Assembly (NCBI GenBank): GCA_024663395.1
Contig: JANFAH010000008.1
Location: 1,116,001-1,180,000 of the forward strand
Length of the DNA stretch: 64,000 nucleotides
Source: Pisolithus tinctorius
Taxonomy: Eukaryota; Basidiomycota; Agaricomycetes; Boletales; Pisolithaceae
Direction of reading: 5' to 3'
Part shown: in pieces, positions 43,246-55,211 of the stretch
Layout of the letters: each line of letters starts with the position of its first letter
How positions within the stretch are numbered: the first letter of the stretch is position 1
Translations under genes and position numbers: made by a program
Notes under the pieces: generated by a model
Database searches by the model: none
What the model was told of the DNA's origin: nothing
What the model saw: only the letters and a program-made list of their open reading frames with translations

Positions 43246-45665
43246 TCACCTTTGCACCGATACAGAGGAGACAAACCTGAATGCCGACTCGATACACGCT
43301 TTCACCTCCTTGAAAGAAACCACAAGACAACTCTGCTCATCCCGAGATACGAGCATTACGCGCTCGTCGGACCCACAATCCAGCTGGAATCCACGCTGTA
43401 GCCCGAGAATTCGCAATACACTTAACACCTACCTTGTTTAAACAGGTTAGCACGTGAGATAAGTCGACTACTGGGCTTCCGTTCTCGTCCACTTTGTGGA
43501 AGACGTAGTCACGGAAGAGTTTTATTATGTACCGGTCACCTGTCTCTGACCAGCGAGGCTCTCGAGCGAACCTAGCCCAAGATCAGTCCTACTTGCGAGA
43601 ACGGCTGCTCGGCACACATACTCTGGCCTTTCATTGATGAACCCGAACTTGCATAGCAACCGAACAAGTCGGCCATTCTCGAGTTCGCTCATGAGCTCCG
43701 CTTCAAGTCGGTCGTTGGCACTGGGGAAACATGAATACAGACCGTGCACGGTATTCTAACTTGGACTTACGTTTGCATCTCATCCATCTCGCGCACCAAA
43801 CGATTGGTACCGATCAACTCCATGATCTGCGCAATAGTCTGCAATACAAATTCACGAGCAGCACATTCCCTGATAGCAGTAAATCTAACCTTGTGAGGAC
43901 CTGGTTTCGAAATCAAATACAACGCTAGGGTTTTGATCTCAGCCGAGTACATTCTGCCCATGACCTCCAGCGCCTTTGGCAATGCGTTCAAAGCTGTAAT
44001 ACTGCTGCAACACAATGCGATCACTAGCCGACCGAACATGACAAGATCCTCTTGTTGTGCAAGCCCAGTGTCCTGCCGCGTATCATACAGCAACACGTCG
44101 ACGATGCCGCAGGCGTTGATGCGTAGCCTGAATAGTTGGTTGGCAGTCAGGTAGTTATTCCCACCCGTTCAAACATACAACACGCACCTGTTCTTTCCGG
44201 TCAGCAATATCTTCGCCGGGTCGATCATACGAATTGCCAAACCCGCTTCGTGCGCTACCCGGATAGCGTTTGCAATCTGGATAATGTAGGTCCAGAGGGT
44301 AGCCTCCGGTATGCGGTTCATGGAGGCGGCGGACAGTTGGCCATGTAAAGCACTTGGTGACAAGGATCGAAAGTACAACTCCATAAGACTTTGCGAGTTT
44401 GGATGATAGTCATAACACACGACGAGAGCTACAATGGAACATGAACCGACGAAATTCCCAAACTAGACGATGAAACCGACAGCTATCGTTGAATGCACGC
44501 GTTGTGAAGGCCTCCCGAATACGGACAATGTTCGGATGTCGTATACGCGACCACGATTCGATCATACCGAACGCAGCATGATGTGTCAGCCTGAAGTCTA
44601 CATACGTCAGCAAATCTTTCGTCGAGACGAGAGTACAAGCGGCACACTTTCGATGCGACGTAGGACGTAAGCGGCGCCATCGTTGATGCTCGTCGCTCGG
44701 TACACAGTCGAATACCAACTAACAAGCTTTCGTCGTTCGGGTGTTATTGGTTCAAGAGGGATCAGGGAGTGGTACCCTTGGAGCTCCTCAGGAACATGAT
44801 ATGGGATGGAGGGAATGGTGTGAACTGCTTCGGAACGCTTTTGCAGTTCTTCCCGAAGATTGTCGGAGATGAAGTGCGCAGGTGCAAACGTATCAGGGAT
44901 TGGATGGCTGTAGAGATGATAGTCGAGCTCGAGGACAAGAACTTGGGACATGTCATCTGGAGAGGCCAAATAAACTCACTGGCTGTCTCAGAAAGGTTGA
45001 TTGAGCTGTCCCAAAATATGTGCTCAGAGAAGGGTCTTCGTAATCGACCTCCTGGGAAGTGTAATAAGGGGTGAGCGAATCACTTGGTTCAGTCAGTTAA
45101 CTCAACAAGGACTTGCAGGGATGGTATTTACGAAGGAGTGAACGGTAGTGATTGTGCGGAAGGAGCAGTCGGAACAACATCGAGAGATGTTCTAGGCACA
45201 AATACAGGAGCGTTGACAGCCTGAGCCGACAGCGAGGGTGGGGCCGGTGCCTCGGGTGCTCTTCAGAGTGCGTCAGATAAAATGGAGAGATTGGGGAAAT
45301 ACAACCTACACATCAGTTGAGGTGCTACTGGGCTGGTCTACATTAGGGCGATGTCCGATGAAGCTATCGATGATTTCACACCGGTGGATGATAATAGATA
45401 CAGCCCTTATCTTGAAATCGGCATGAACTGGCAGGAGATTATGAGCGCTAGATATAATCGGTCAAGGAAATACGGACCCGTAAATCAGTATATTCCTACA
45501 TTGTCGCTGGGAGGAATCTGTGCAAATGAGAAATAGACGGACACCTGCGCATCTCCCGGACTGCTACGCACCCTTCTTTTGTGGTGACTTTGTCTTGTCG
45601 TCGCTGTCAGTTGGCTGTGCGATCCTCACAGCTGAACTTGACTGGGGCCTCGAAAAATAGGCCAT
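43246..45665 (-). CDS. PAN3: PAN2-PAN3 deadenylation complex subunit PAN3
   Basis: Regulatory subunit that brings the PAN2 nuclease to mRNA poly(A) tails. Twelve or more introns. The start ([15 protein letters not shown]) leads to a CCCH zinc finger split by an intron (CRNILIYG / [14 protein letters not shown], near 45510-45420). Then a Pro/Ser linker, the pseudokinase domain ([76 protein letters not shown]), a coiled coil and the C-terminal knob ([71 protein letters not shown]). The linker exons between the zinc finger and [11 protein letters not shown] are not fully resolved. Divergent from TFIIE-beta with about 90 bp between start codons, so a shared promoter is likely. Confidence 0.92.
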
Positions 45666-45756
45666 CGTATGAGTGTCGAGCCCAGTCTCGCCACAGCTAA
45701 CCGAAGACCACAGCGAGATCCGCTTAGTCAGCCACAGGGCCTCTTGCTATACCACC

Positions 45757-46754
45757 ATGTCCGCTGCGAAGCCCCCCAAGAAAAGTCGGACGGTCGTGTT
45801 GTCGTGCTGGAATACTGACTGACTCGAGTTTAGATGTTGTATACTCCCAGCCAGCCGACACTGGAACGGGTAACAATGTCAATACGCAGCTCGTTTACGC
45901 CCTGGACTATCTTAAAGTAACGTCTCGAGTCCTCTGTTCACGATCATACGTTGCAATGCAGTTAACATACAGTCTACATCAAATCCGATGCGTTTACAAG
46001 ACATTTCCATTGTGACGAACACTCCTCTCGAAACAGACATGGTTCTTCTCGAAAAGTTCAAGTCGCATGACCGTGTCCAGCATGACCCAAAGACCGGTCT
46101 TTATTCATACCGAGTATGCGTCATTACCTGCTTTGCGTCACAGCTTCCCGTCAACTTTTCCAAAGCACGATTTCAACTTTCGCGACAAGGCCACCCTGTT
46201 GACGGAAATCCAGCGTCAGACGCGCAAAGGTGGCGGTATCGCAGTTCGCGCTCTAAAGGAACCCTGGAAAGAAGCGCCTCAAGCGATAGAGGAACTCGAG
46301 AAGGAAGGCGAGGTTCTTGTCACTCGCACTGTTAAGGACGGCCAACTTCGGATGGTGTTCTGGAATGAGATCAAACCCGACGAGGAGAGTGGTGGAAAGC
46401 AGGTAGAAAAAGGTGGATTAAACCGTCACACGCTCTCGTCACTCGTGGCTTATCTCACTACCTGGTAGAGTTCCTGGACCTGTGGCATCAACTCAAGGTG
46501 CCCAACGATGTCGATTTGTTAAAGGCATTGACATCAGGTACGTTCCTCATATATGTCTATCCATCTGTGCTACGGATCCTCTCGCAGAGGGTCTTCAGGC
46601 TACCGCATCAGAAGCGCCTGCCCCCAAGGCGCCTTCTAACCTTAAGAAAAAGGGAAAGCGTTCTGCCCCCAGGCAGAGACAGGTGAGGATCACGAATACC
46701 CATCTGAAGGGAGAAATAGACCTCTCGCGGGATTACCATGCGGCTGGGAAGTAA
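45757..46754 (+). CDS. TFA2: Transcription initiation factor TFIIE subunit beta
   Basis: General RNA polymerase II factor that helps load TFIIH and open promoters. Exons read VVYSQPADTGTGNNVNTQLVY..LDYLK, then STSNPMRLQDISIVTNT..GLYSYR, then HDFNFRDKATLLTEIQRQTRKGGGI..., then EFLDLWHQLKVPNDVDLLKALTS, then the basic C terminus (QRQVRITNTHLKGEIDLSRDY). These are the two winged-helix domains and tail of the family. Stop at 46752-46754. The first exon is uncertain: ATG 45757 (MSAAKPPKKSR) gives a plausible basic N terminus but the first junction does not join in phase with the donors I can see, so the start may differ. Confidence 0.88.
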
Positions 46755-46838
46755 ATTTACTGCTGTATTGTACCTCTACGCTCGAATGCAATAGATTTGA
46801 GCGACACCTGTACAGTATCATAAACCAAGGGCAAATCC

Positions 46839-48039
46839 TCAACCTCTTTTTTGTCTCTTCGGCGGCGAGGCATCCTCGACTTCCGATTCGTCCGTACTCA
46901 TGCTCACATCTCCATCCCCTTCGCCGGATTTTTCTTTTAGTCCTTTCATCTTTCGCGTCTGTAACTTGTTGAGATCTTGTTTTGCAACATGGATACGCCC
47001 CCTCAAGTCGCCCATCTCGTCGACCTCCAAATTCTTCTTCTTTTTTCCCAGTCCTTTTTCGATATCTTGTTTCTTCAACTTGGGTCTCTTCAGGGCCGCT
47101 TTCAACATATCCGGATCTGCTTCTTGGTGTCGACGGAGCGAGAAATCAACAAAAGGGCCCATTTCCGTAAGCTGGACTCGGGGTACCCGCACTCCAGAGG
47201 GCGTGAGTTTCACGGTGTACGTCCGTAGATGCACGTTTGGCAGATTTTTAGAATCTTCATGTGTTGTACCATCAGAGAGAGCGGAGCTCGTCTGTGATGC
47301 TTTTGAAGGTGCGACAGTGATGCTAATGACGTGTTCCAGCCCGGGAAGACATATCGAATCAATAACTTCGCCGTTGAAAAGATCCATAAGGAGAGATTTC
47401 AGTTGCATATACCGCGGATGGGTATCGAAGAGCTCAGACGCGAAATGGAGCATTGGCTTGTGTCCTGGCGTTGATTTTGGTGTCTATGACGAGCGTAAGA
47501 CGTCATAGCATTGCCAGAAAACACATGAAGTAGGAAACGAACCTTGAATTCAGATAAACTCACGAATCTTTCTACGCCGAGTTCGCACATGTCCAATAAT
47601 TTCGAGTCGAACGTCCGCGCGATAACAATACCAGCTGGCCTCTTTTTTGTTGACTGACCGATCACGAACATAGATGCATCGTTCTTGTGAGCCCAAAACT
47701 CGAGTGAGGACGCATCCTCAAACGGTCGAATGGCATTTTTTTGTGAAAATGAGATTGCATGGGGTTGCTTGAGTGCCATCTAACATGACTGCTCAGACAA
47801 GATCCTCAGTAACCAAGAAATCTGGTACAAAATACGTACCAGCTCTTTCATCAGTTTGTCTACTGCTTCTCCAGTCTTCATTCCATGGACAAATATCGCC
47901 TTGCGTTGATCCTCCACTTCCTTGGGCTCGCGGGCCTCGAGTGCCCTCTTTGAGCGCGCATTTTTCGGCTTCCTGTGTGATTTGAATGAGGACTTGCATT
48001 GACCTAACTTGTTGTAACCACTTACACTGTGCGTAGCAT
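46839..48039 (-). CDS. RPF2: Ribosome biogenesis protein RPF2 (Brix domain)
   Basis: Nucleolar protein that with Rrs1 brings the 5S RNP into pre-60S ribosomes. Start ATG 48039 (MLRTV, intron, KPKNARSKRALEAREP). Three introns: after MLRT-V, after KLMKEL, and after VSLSEFK. Brix domain from AISFSQKNAIRPFEDASSLEFWAHKNDASMF to GVRVPRVQLTEMGPFVDFSLRRH, then a basic and acidic nuclear tail ending PPKRQKRG. Convergent with TFA2, 84 bp between stops; divergent from the Sac phosphatase gene. Confidence 0.93.
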
Positions 48040-48353
48040 GGTCACACACTGAGTACCGTTGAGGTCGATACTTGCTCTGTAAATTTCTGCCCTGGCATGC
48101 TGATTGATTACTAAGCAACTGGAGGCTCCCACCACCAGTGTACGGATATCATAAATTAGGCGCACGCTCGTTCCACAGTCCAAGCCTATCATACAGCCTA
48201 CCTTATTACAGTGAACATGCCTCCAAAACAATGAGATGCGCTGGAAGTGTTAAGCGTTCAGTGAATGTTCACTACTCGCGACAGGGGTAATTGATGACAT
48301 AAGCAGACAGTGCGTCATTAGGCTGTATCCTCTTCGTTAGCTCTTCGTGATAC

Positions 48354-51300
48354 ATGGCACTGGTGGAGAAGAACCAGGCTGCCGTCGTCCAGGACTGTTC
48401 GCAGACCCGACTGTCTTCAGCGACCACAGACGTTCCCTTTGAGTCCGTATCCATTACAGACAAGCTCACTCATCATGCAACCCGCTGCAGCACCCCGCCT
48501 AAGCATTCCGCGTTCAACAAATTCATCCTCTACGAGAATAAATTGCGCTTCTATATCATCATATCAAACGCGTCTGATTCGAGACACCGTATTGTGAAAA
48601 TTGACAGGACCTCCCAGAACGACCTGAATGTCATCGAGGACGAAACGGACTACAGTGGAAGGCAAATGAGCGCCATGATTAAGATGTTGGACGACGGAAA
48701 CAGGGCGTCTGGTGGCATTGGAAAGGCGAGGATAATCTTTGGTGTTGCGGGTATGGCTACCTCCATCATACCACTGACCGACACCTCACGTTCATGCGGA
48801 ATAGGGTTCGTCAAATTTACAGCCGGTTGGTATATGATCGTCATATCCAAACGTTCATCTGTTGCCCTGCTCGGCGGACATTATCTCTACCACTGCGAGA
48901 GCACAGAAATTATACCCGTATGCTTCAACAACAAGGTGGACAAACCGACGGAAGAACAGCGTCTACTCAGCGTCTTCAAGCAAGTGGACTTGTCCAAAAA
49001 CTTTTACTTCAGGTATAATATATCCCCCTTTCCTTCTTGTGTTCTCATCTATGTGAAAGCTATTCGTATGATATCACCTCTACGCTGCAGTTGAATCTCA
49101 CGAAACCAAACCACTTCGAGAAATCGAAGTGGTGGTTCAACGACCGCTACGTTTGGAATTTCCACATGCTGTCCCTTCCTTTCAATGACCAATCTCCTCG
49201 AGGCGGACAAGCATGGCTCATCCCCCTCATACATGGTCATGTAGATCAAGCGAGTAAGCCATACGTCTGCGGAGCGACCGAAACGCGAGATAACAATGCA
49301 CCCCGACGCTAGAACTCAACATACTTAGCCGCGTCGTCTTTGTGACTCTGATCGCTCGTCGGTCTCGCCACTATGCCGGGGCCCGATACCTTACCCGAGG
49401 CGTCAATGAAGAGGTATACATACCTCACCTGTTCGCGTTTTTCTCCATTTTAATATATAAAACAGGGCAACGTCGCGAACGAAGTTGAGACGGAGCAGAT
49501 AGTTTCGGAGGCACTGACAACGCCATTCTATGTCCCGTCATCTGAACATCCATCACGACGGCAACCTAGTCCACACTACACAAGTTATGTACAGGTACAC
49601 AAATTCATTTCTTGTTTTGTATTTCCTCATCACTGTCGCCGCAGTATCGCGGGAGCATCCCTATATACTGGACCCAAGACATGACTAGCATGAGTCCTCG
49701 GCCGCCAATAGAGAGTGAGTGCGCTGTTGAGCACCCGCGAATTCGTTATTGATATCCACTAGTTAGCGTTGTCGACCCCTTCTATACCGCGGCATCCCGC
49801 CACTTCAATAACCTTTTTGCGCGTTACGGTACCCCAATTATCATCCTCAACCTGATAAAGAGACGAGAACCAGTTCCAAGAGAGTCCAAATTATTGGACG
49901 AGTACACTCAATGCGTGCGTTATCTGAACCAATTTCTCCCCGAAGGCAAGAAGATGGTATATCGTGCTTGGGACATGTCCCGTGCATATAAGGAGTTCGT
50001 TCTTTACCAACAGCATATTTACTGGTATTAATGCCATCACAGGAAGACGCAAGATGTCATTAGCTACCTAGAAGACCTGGCTGAGGAATCAATACAAATG
50101 ACAGGTTTCTTCCATACGGGCTCCGAACCCTATTCCCACCATCTTCAGAACTGTTGGTCGTGAGGCCTTTTCCATTTCCGTGTTCCCTGCCGTCTGCTGA
50201 TATTCTCATCTTGCTGCTCAGGGAGGATGAGCAATATCGTCCCGCTGGGCGTAACGACATTCTGCTCCAAAACGGTATATGTCGTACCAACTGCGTCGAC
50301 TGCTTGGATCGCACGAATGCTGCACAATTCGTATTCGGAAAGCGAGCTTTTGGGCACCAGTTGTATGCGCTTGGCGTGGTCAGAAACCCAAACCTTCCAT
50401 TCGATTCCGTTGCCGTCAATATGTTGACCGAGATGTATCATGACCATGGAGATAGTGAGCGGACAATTTGTTGCATGTTTTGATTAACATGTCCATCAAG
50501 CAATTGCTTTGCAGTACACGGGCAGCGCACTTGTTAACAGGGTTGAAACCTACCGGCGACTACCACACTGGAATAGTCATTCCCGTGACATCATTGAAAA
50601 CATCCGGCGCTTTTATGCGAACTCTCTACTCGGTCAGAAACATTTCCAATGCGCAAGTTTCGGGTGTACTAACTACAACACCTTTAGATGCCGATAAACA
50701 AATGGCCATTAACCTTTTCCTCGGCGTTCAAGGTGAACGCCACTCACAAGTCATTCGAGCAAGGGGAAAATACCAAGAATGGTTTGACCCTGGAAACCTG
50801 AGGACCCTGTATCCTCTGGATGAATCTACCAAATCTCTGAGCGACTTCGTCGAACAGCGAGGCGACTTTTGGTCGGAGTACTATCGGCCTTTATTGTTCA
50901 CTTCGCTCGAAAAGCATTTCGCGTGCTGCATGAGTACGCCACCAGGGTGAGAAATCGAGTTTCGATGATCCGCACCAACCGAATCTCACGTGTGTACGAC
51001 GAAGGAAATTCATCAAGGGAGTGTCATACAGCCCTTTCTTGCCAAGTAGCATGCATGTCGTACACCAACCCAGGTTCTGTCCCTCATTCTTGCAATGGTG
51101 ATGTCCGCTATAACCCGACGTACATAGGCTCGTAACAGGCGTCAAGCGTTGGATGGGCACGCATCCTTCGTCGCACAATGAGAAGCTACGAAGGAAAGCA
51201 TTGCATGCAGATACAGCGGACAAATCCCAGCTACTGCATAAGAACGATCTACCTCAGTCCAGCGGAGTCCTTGCGTCACATCTTCTTGACCCGAAGGTTC

Positions 51301-51630
51301 CATCAGAAGAGCTTTCCGAATACCATAGGTACGCCAACAGAGACCTGGTGGGGGGACAACCAATTGACACCGCTCAGATATATCGACCACTCTCAACTGA
51401 TGCTAGATGCGATGCATGACGAAGCAGAATACATGGATCAGTGGCACTACACGAGATTTGTTGAGAAGAGCTCAGGAAGGGGTGATCTAACACTGGCCGA
51501 CGGAGCTTTGGAATCGTACATAGCCCATGTCCGATCTACTGCCATGGACGCTGGCTCTGTAGAGGATAGTGGCACGCTCTCAAGTATGTACGATTACGAC
51601 CAGTGGCTCTCTAGCGTAGACTTTGCTTAA
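48354..51630 (+). CDS. FIG4: Sac-domain polyphosphoinositide phosphatase, FIG4 type
   Basis: Removes the 5-phosphate of PtdIns(3,5)P2 on the vacuole membrane, working with Vac14 and Fab1. Multi-exon: 48354-48750, 48805-49012, 49060-49253, then about eight more to TAA at 51628. Motifs: [59 protein letters not shown], the Sac catalytic motif CVDCLDRT (CX5R, Cys codon 50292-50294), and a long C-terminal FIG4-type part ([17 protein letters not shown]). ATG 48354 gives [10 protein letters not shown]; an upstream start cannot be excluded. Confidence 0.92.
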
Positions 51631-51839
51631 TTCTTAACATATGCCTTCATTTCGTTGAATATCTCTCCACGGCGAGACGAACTAAACTGAATGCTAAAGG
51701 TACAATGCAATGTATATCGTTGCATTACAGGTATGAGTAGACAACTAGCTAAGAGCAGATGAGTACGAGTGAGCACGTCGATCGAGACAACCCAACAATG
51801 CATGGAAATATGACGTAGTATAAAACACTAATCAATCGA
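51631..51839. other. Intergenic region between convergent genes
   Basis: The two stops are 209 bp apart; the span holds the 3' ends of both transcripts. No feature. Confidence 0.6.
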
Positions 51840-54800
51840 TCACTGCCAGTAACCCCCCTGCTGGCGGTACTGATAAAAGTTGCCATCGGAATTACCTTGC
51901 GGGTAGCCAACATTCATATGTCCCTGGGGACCACTACCCTGCTGTCCACCTGGCTGGTGTTGGCCGTGAGGGGCACCAGCACCGGCGGACGACCCGAATC
52001 GGTTAGCACCATAAAAGCCTTGGCCATGGCTCTGTTGACCACCGCCACGTCCGCCTTGGCTTTGACCAACACCGCCAACACCGACGCCGGGTGTACCATC
52101 CTTTGCCCCCACATTTTGCGAATACGGCTTGTATGGCGCTTCGGGAGAACCTCCACCAGCACGCTGCCCAAGCGTCTGCGCAGACGGGGCGTTGCCACCT
52201 TGGCCGAGTCCCATAAAACCTTGGATACCTTGGTTGCCGTACAACTGTGGGTGTTTGTAGTCCCCAGTCAGGCCACCCTGGGCGTGGTGTTGCTGATGTT
52301 GGTACAGTTCGTCATATGGTTGGTGTTGATGCTGGTTGCCGTAAGGTCCGCGGGCATAGTGATCTTGTTGTACCCCAGTTTGCTTGCCCGTACCAGTGCT
52401 TTGAGCAGGAGGTGGTTGGTACATAGCAGGATATTTGACAAACGGTTGTGGAACACCATAGCCCGAATTGTAGGGAGAGCCGTAATACTGATTCTGAGCA
52501 TATGGGTAATAGTAGGGCTGCATCGTAGGCGGTGGGTAAGATTGTTGGGGACCTTGAGCAGCCGACGGCTGCGGTGCGACCGAGCCTTGTGGTGGCAGCT
52601 GAGTCGATTGGGAGGAAGGTGGAAGCACGCCGACTCCGGCTGAGGGGAGCTGGTTGGTGCCCGCAAGGCCCTTGACATCATCATGGCCAAGGACATTACG
52701 ACCCCCGCTGAAACCGGGTGATTGACCATATGATTCGTAAAATCCCTGTGAGATACTTGAGTAAAATGCAGACAGCACAATTCAGCTACGTTACCCTTGC
52801 GCTCTCATATCCATAATCGCCACTCCCGAAATTACCGAGGTGTGAAGCTTGCCCAGGGTGTTGTTGCCCGATCTGACCACCAAAGGCACCTATCGCATAC
52901 TCTTGGCCACTGGCAGGGGGCGTTGGAGTGTGGAAGTAAGGAGCCTCAGCCTGCCGGAAGTACGTTGCGGATACCTGTTGCTGAGGTTGTTGCTGCGTAC
53001 TCTGGATCTGCGTAGCCGTCTGGGCGGATTGCTGCACGGCAGGGTCAGAGAAATGCGCAGGGAAGCCATGATGCGAGAATTGATGTTGTGTCGGAACTTG
53101 CTGCAGCGGTTGTGACAGAGGTCCCGAGGGCTGGGGCTGATGCGGAATGGCCAGAGAATGCAGTGGTTGTTGAGATGGCGGCTGTTGTGGTTGAGTGGAT
53201 GGCTGGGGTTGATGTTGCGGTAAGGTATGGTTAGTGTTCACCACTGATTGACCCACAGACGGCAATATCGATGCATGGGATACAGAGGTCGTGAGAGGAG
53301 ACTGAGAAGGCTGTGTCGAAGCGGATGAGGTAACTGGCAGAGAGGCGGGTGCGGGTGCGGGTGCAGGGGCAGGGGCAAGGGCAGGTGCAGGTGCAGGTGC
53401 AGGTGCAGGCGCAGGTGCCGGAGCGGGAGCGGGAGCTGGGGGAGGAACGGACGCCTGTTGGCTCACTGTGGGCGAAAGCGTCGTGGTCGTTTGAGTCGGA
53501 GATGTGCTTGGTGCAATGTCGTGTGGCGATTGGGGGACAGGGGGTAAAACTGAGATTGGTCGTTGAGGTGATTCTTTTGGTTTGGGTGGGGTGGGTTCCA
53601 CAGGAGGTTCGATACTGCAGAATAAGCATTCCATCAGGTTCAAGGATCAATGTAACCGTAAATTCAACGTACGGAGAAGACTCGATAATATCACCTCCAA
53701 TGCTCAGACTGCCGAACTGCATGCCAACCTTGTCGAGTCCAGATGCGAGACTCGACGTAGGCATAACGACAGCTTGGTCGGTCGTCTTGTACTTGCTGGC
53801 GTTGCGGTGGGGATGGATCGACGATCGGAGCGGAACGGGTGATGGAGATTTCGAAGGAGTTGGGACGACGGCCGGTTGTTCAGGAAGCTGGGGGGTTTCG
53901 CAAGGTGGTATGGTCGATTGAACGGGTTCCGGTTCGGATGTTGGGACAGACAACTCCTCTTGATGAGGTTCTGGTTGCGGGTGTAACGATGATGTCCAGG
54001 CGTCGTCTGACGGTGGCTTGACCTGCGGTTCGTCGTCCCAAACTGGAGGCTGAACGGTGGTGGGTTCTTCCCATCCTTCGTGCGTGGATTCGACGATCAC
54101 GTCCGGTGGAGGTGCCGGTATAGTTTCCGTAACCTCAACTGTAGAGGGAGCGGGTGGGGCGGGTGGAGGCGGCTGAACGGGAGGTTTCTCTTGTGGTCTG
54201 ATACAACCATCCAATTCTAGTTGAGACGGAAATGCGGACAGAGCATGAACTGACTGACTTTGCTATTTGAGCCCAAGAGAGCTTAGAATCGCCCGGCTTT
54301 GTGGGTTTTGGAGGGCCAGAAGTCGGGGGTTTTACTGTCGCATTGACTGTATCTTGCGAAACACCCCAAGAGATCTGAGCACCAGCGGCCCAACCTTGCT
54401 CCTCGATGGGGGCAACTGGAGTTTCCGTGATTTGTGCAGTGAATTGATCTACGTCAGCGGCAGCAGTAGCAGAGGTCCAATCCTTATCGGTGGTGTCAGG
54501 AGCGGGTGAGGACGGCTTCGGGGTGTGTGGACGTGGGTTGCGTGAATGACCGTTAACCCCAGGCCCACCTCGAGCTGATCCACGACCGCCACGCGGAGAG
54601 AAACCTCCTCGTGTTGCACCACCGCGGCCACCGCGACTGCCACCGCCACGACCGCCACGAGAATCTGTCCGGTCACGAGAGACGGAAGGGTCCTTCGAGT
54701 GAGCTGCGGTAGACGTCTTTTTGTCCTTTTTGCTTTTCACAGAGCCCCATTGCTCAGCATGACCTGTCGACATTGGTTCGTCAAAAAGAGATGAAAAAAA

Positions 54801-55101
54801 TTGCCGTGGGCGATGAAGGGTGCAAGCCTACCTTCGGTGATTCGAGTAATAGCAATGTCAAGATCGCCACCGACCTCTGCCAAGATGGAGTAGAGATCTG
54901 AAGAAAAAGAAGAAGAAGAAAAGGCATGTCAATTGTGAGCGTTTCCCAATGTTCAGGGGGAGGAAAACTGGTTGAACACATACCGTCTGAAGAGTAGTCG
55001 GGGAAAATCTCTCGAAGCTGTTTTGTCTGAGCTCCGTACTTTCCCCCCGCTGGCTCTGAGGTACTTGTTTGGTTTCGAAAAGCAGAGGACTTGTAAGACA
55101 T
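51840..55101 (-). CDS. DEF1-like RNA polymerase II degradation factor (CUE domain, Gln/Pro-rich)
   Basis: Six exons on the minus strand. ATG 55101 (MSYKSSAFRNQTSTSE) leads into a CUE-like domain, split by introns: LREIFPDYSSD / DLYSILAEVGGDLDIAITRITE / GHAEQWGSV. Then an RGG-rich stretch (SRGGRGGATRGGFSPRGGRG), a Pro-rich acidic region with WxxP-like repeats, an (Ala-Pro) run of about 15 pairs near 53345-53440 and a C-terminal Gln/Gly/Tyr-rich low-complexity part ending GGYWQ. A CUE domain followed by a long Q-rich tail is the build of yeast Def1, which recruits elongin-cullin ligase to stalled Pol II. The low-complexity body gives little alignment power, so the name rests on the N-terminal domain and layout. 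Divergent from the phosphatase gene, about 110 bp apart. Confidence 0.75.
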
Positions 55102-55211
55102 GGCGAGGTGGTAGTAGCAGTGTCAAGGCACGGATTGAAAGGACAGAGTGGAGCTCGAAAATAACAAGACGACCCCCCACGGACACGCCGGCACGACCCC
55201 CCCCCCCTCCC

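Noticed and set aside
46900..47508. A 202-codon + strand frame
   Set aside because: Antisense to RPF2 coding sequence; the protein on the minus strand has a clear Brix domain.
54972..55211. N-terminal extension of the phosphatase frame back to 54972
   Set aside because: It overlaps the first exons of the divergent DEF1-like gene and has no conserved sequence.
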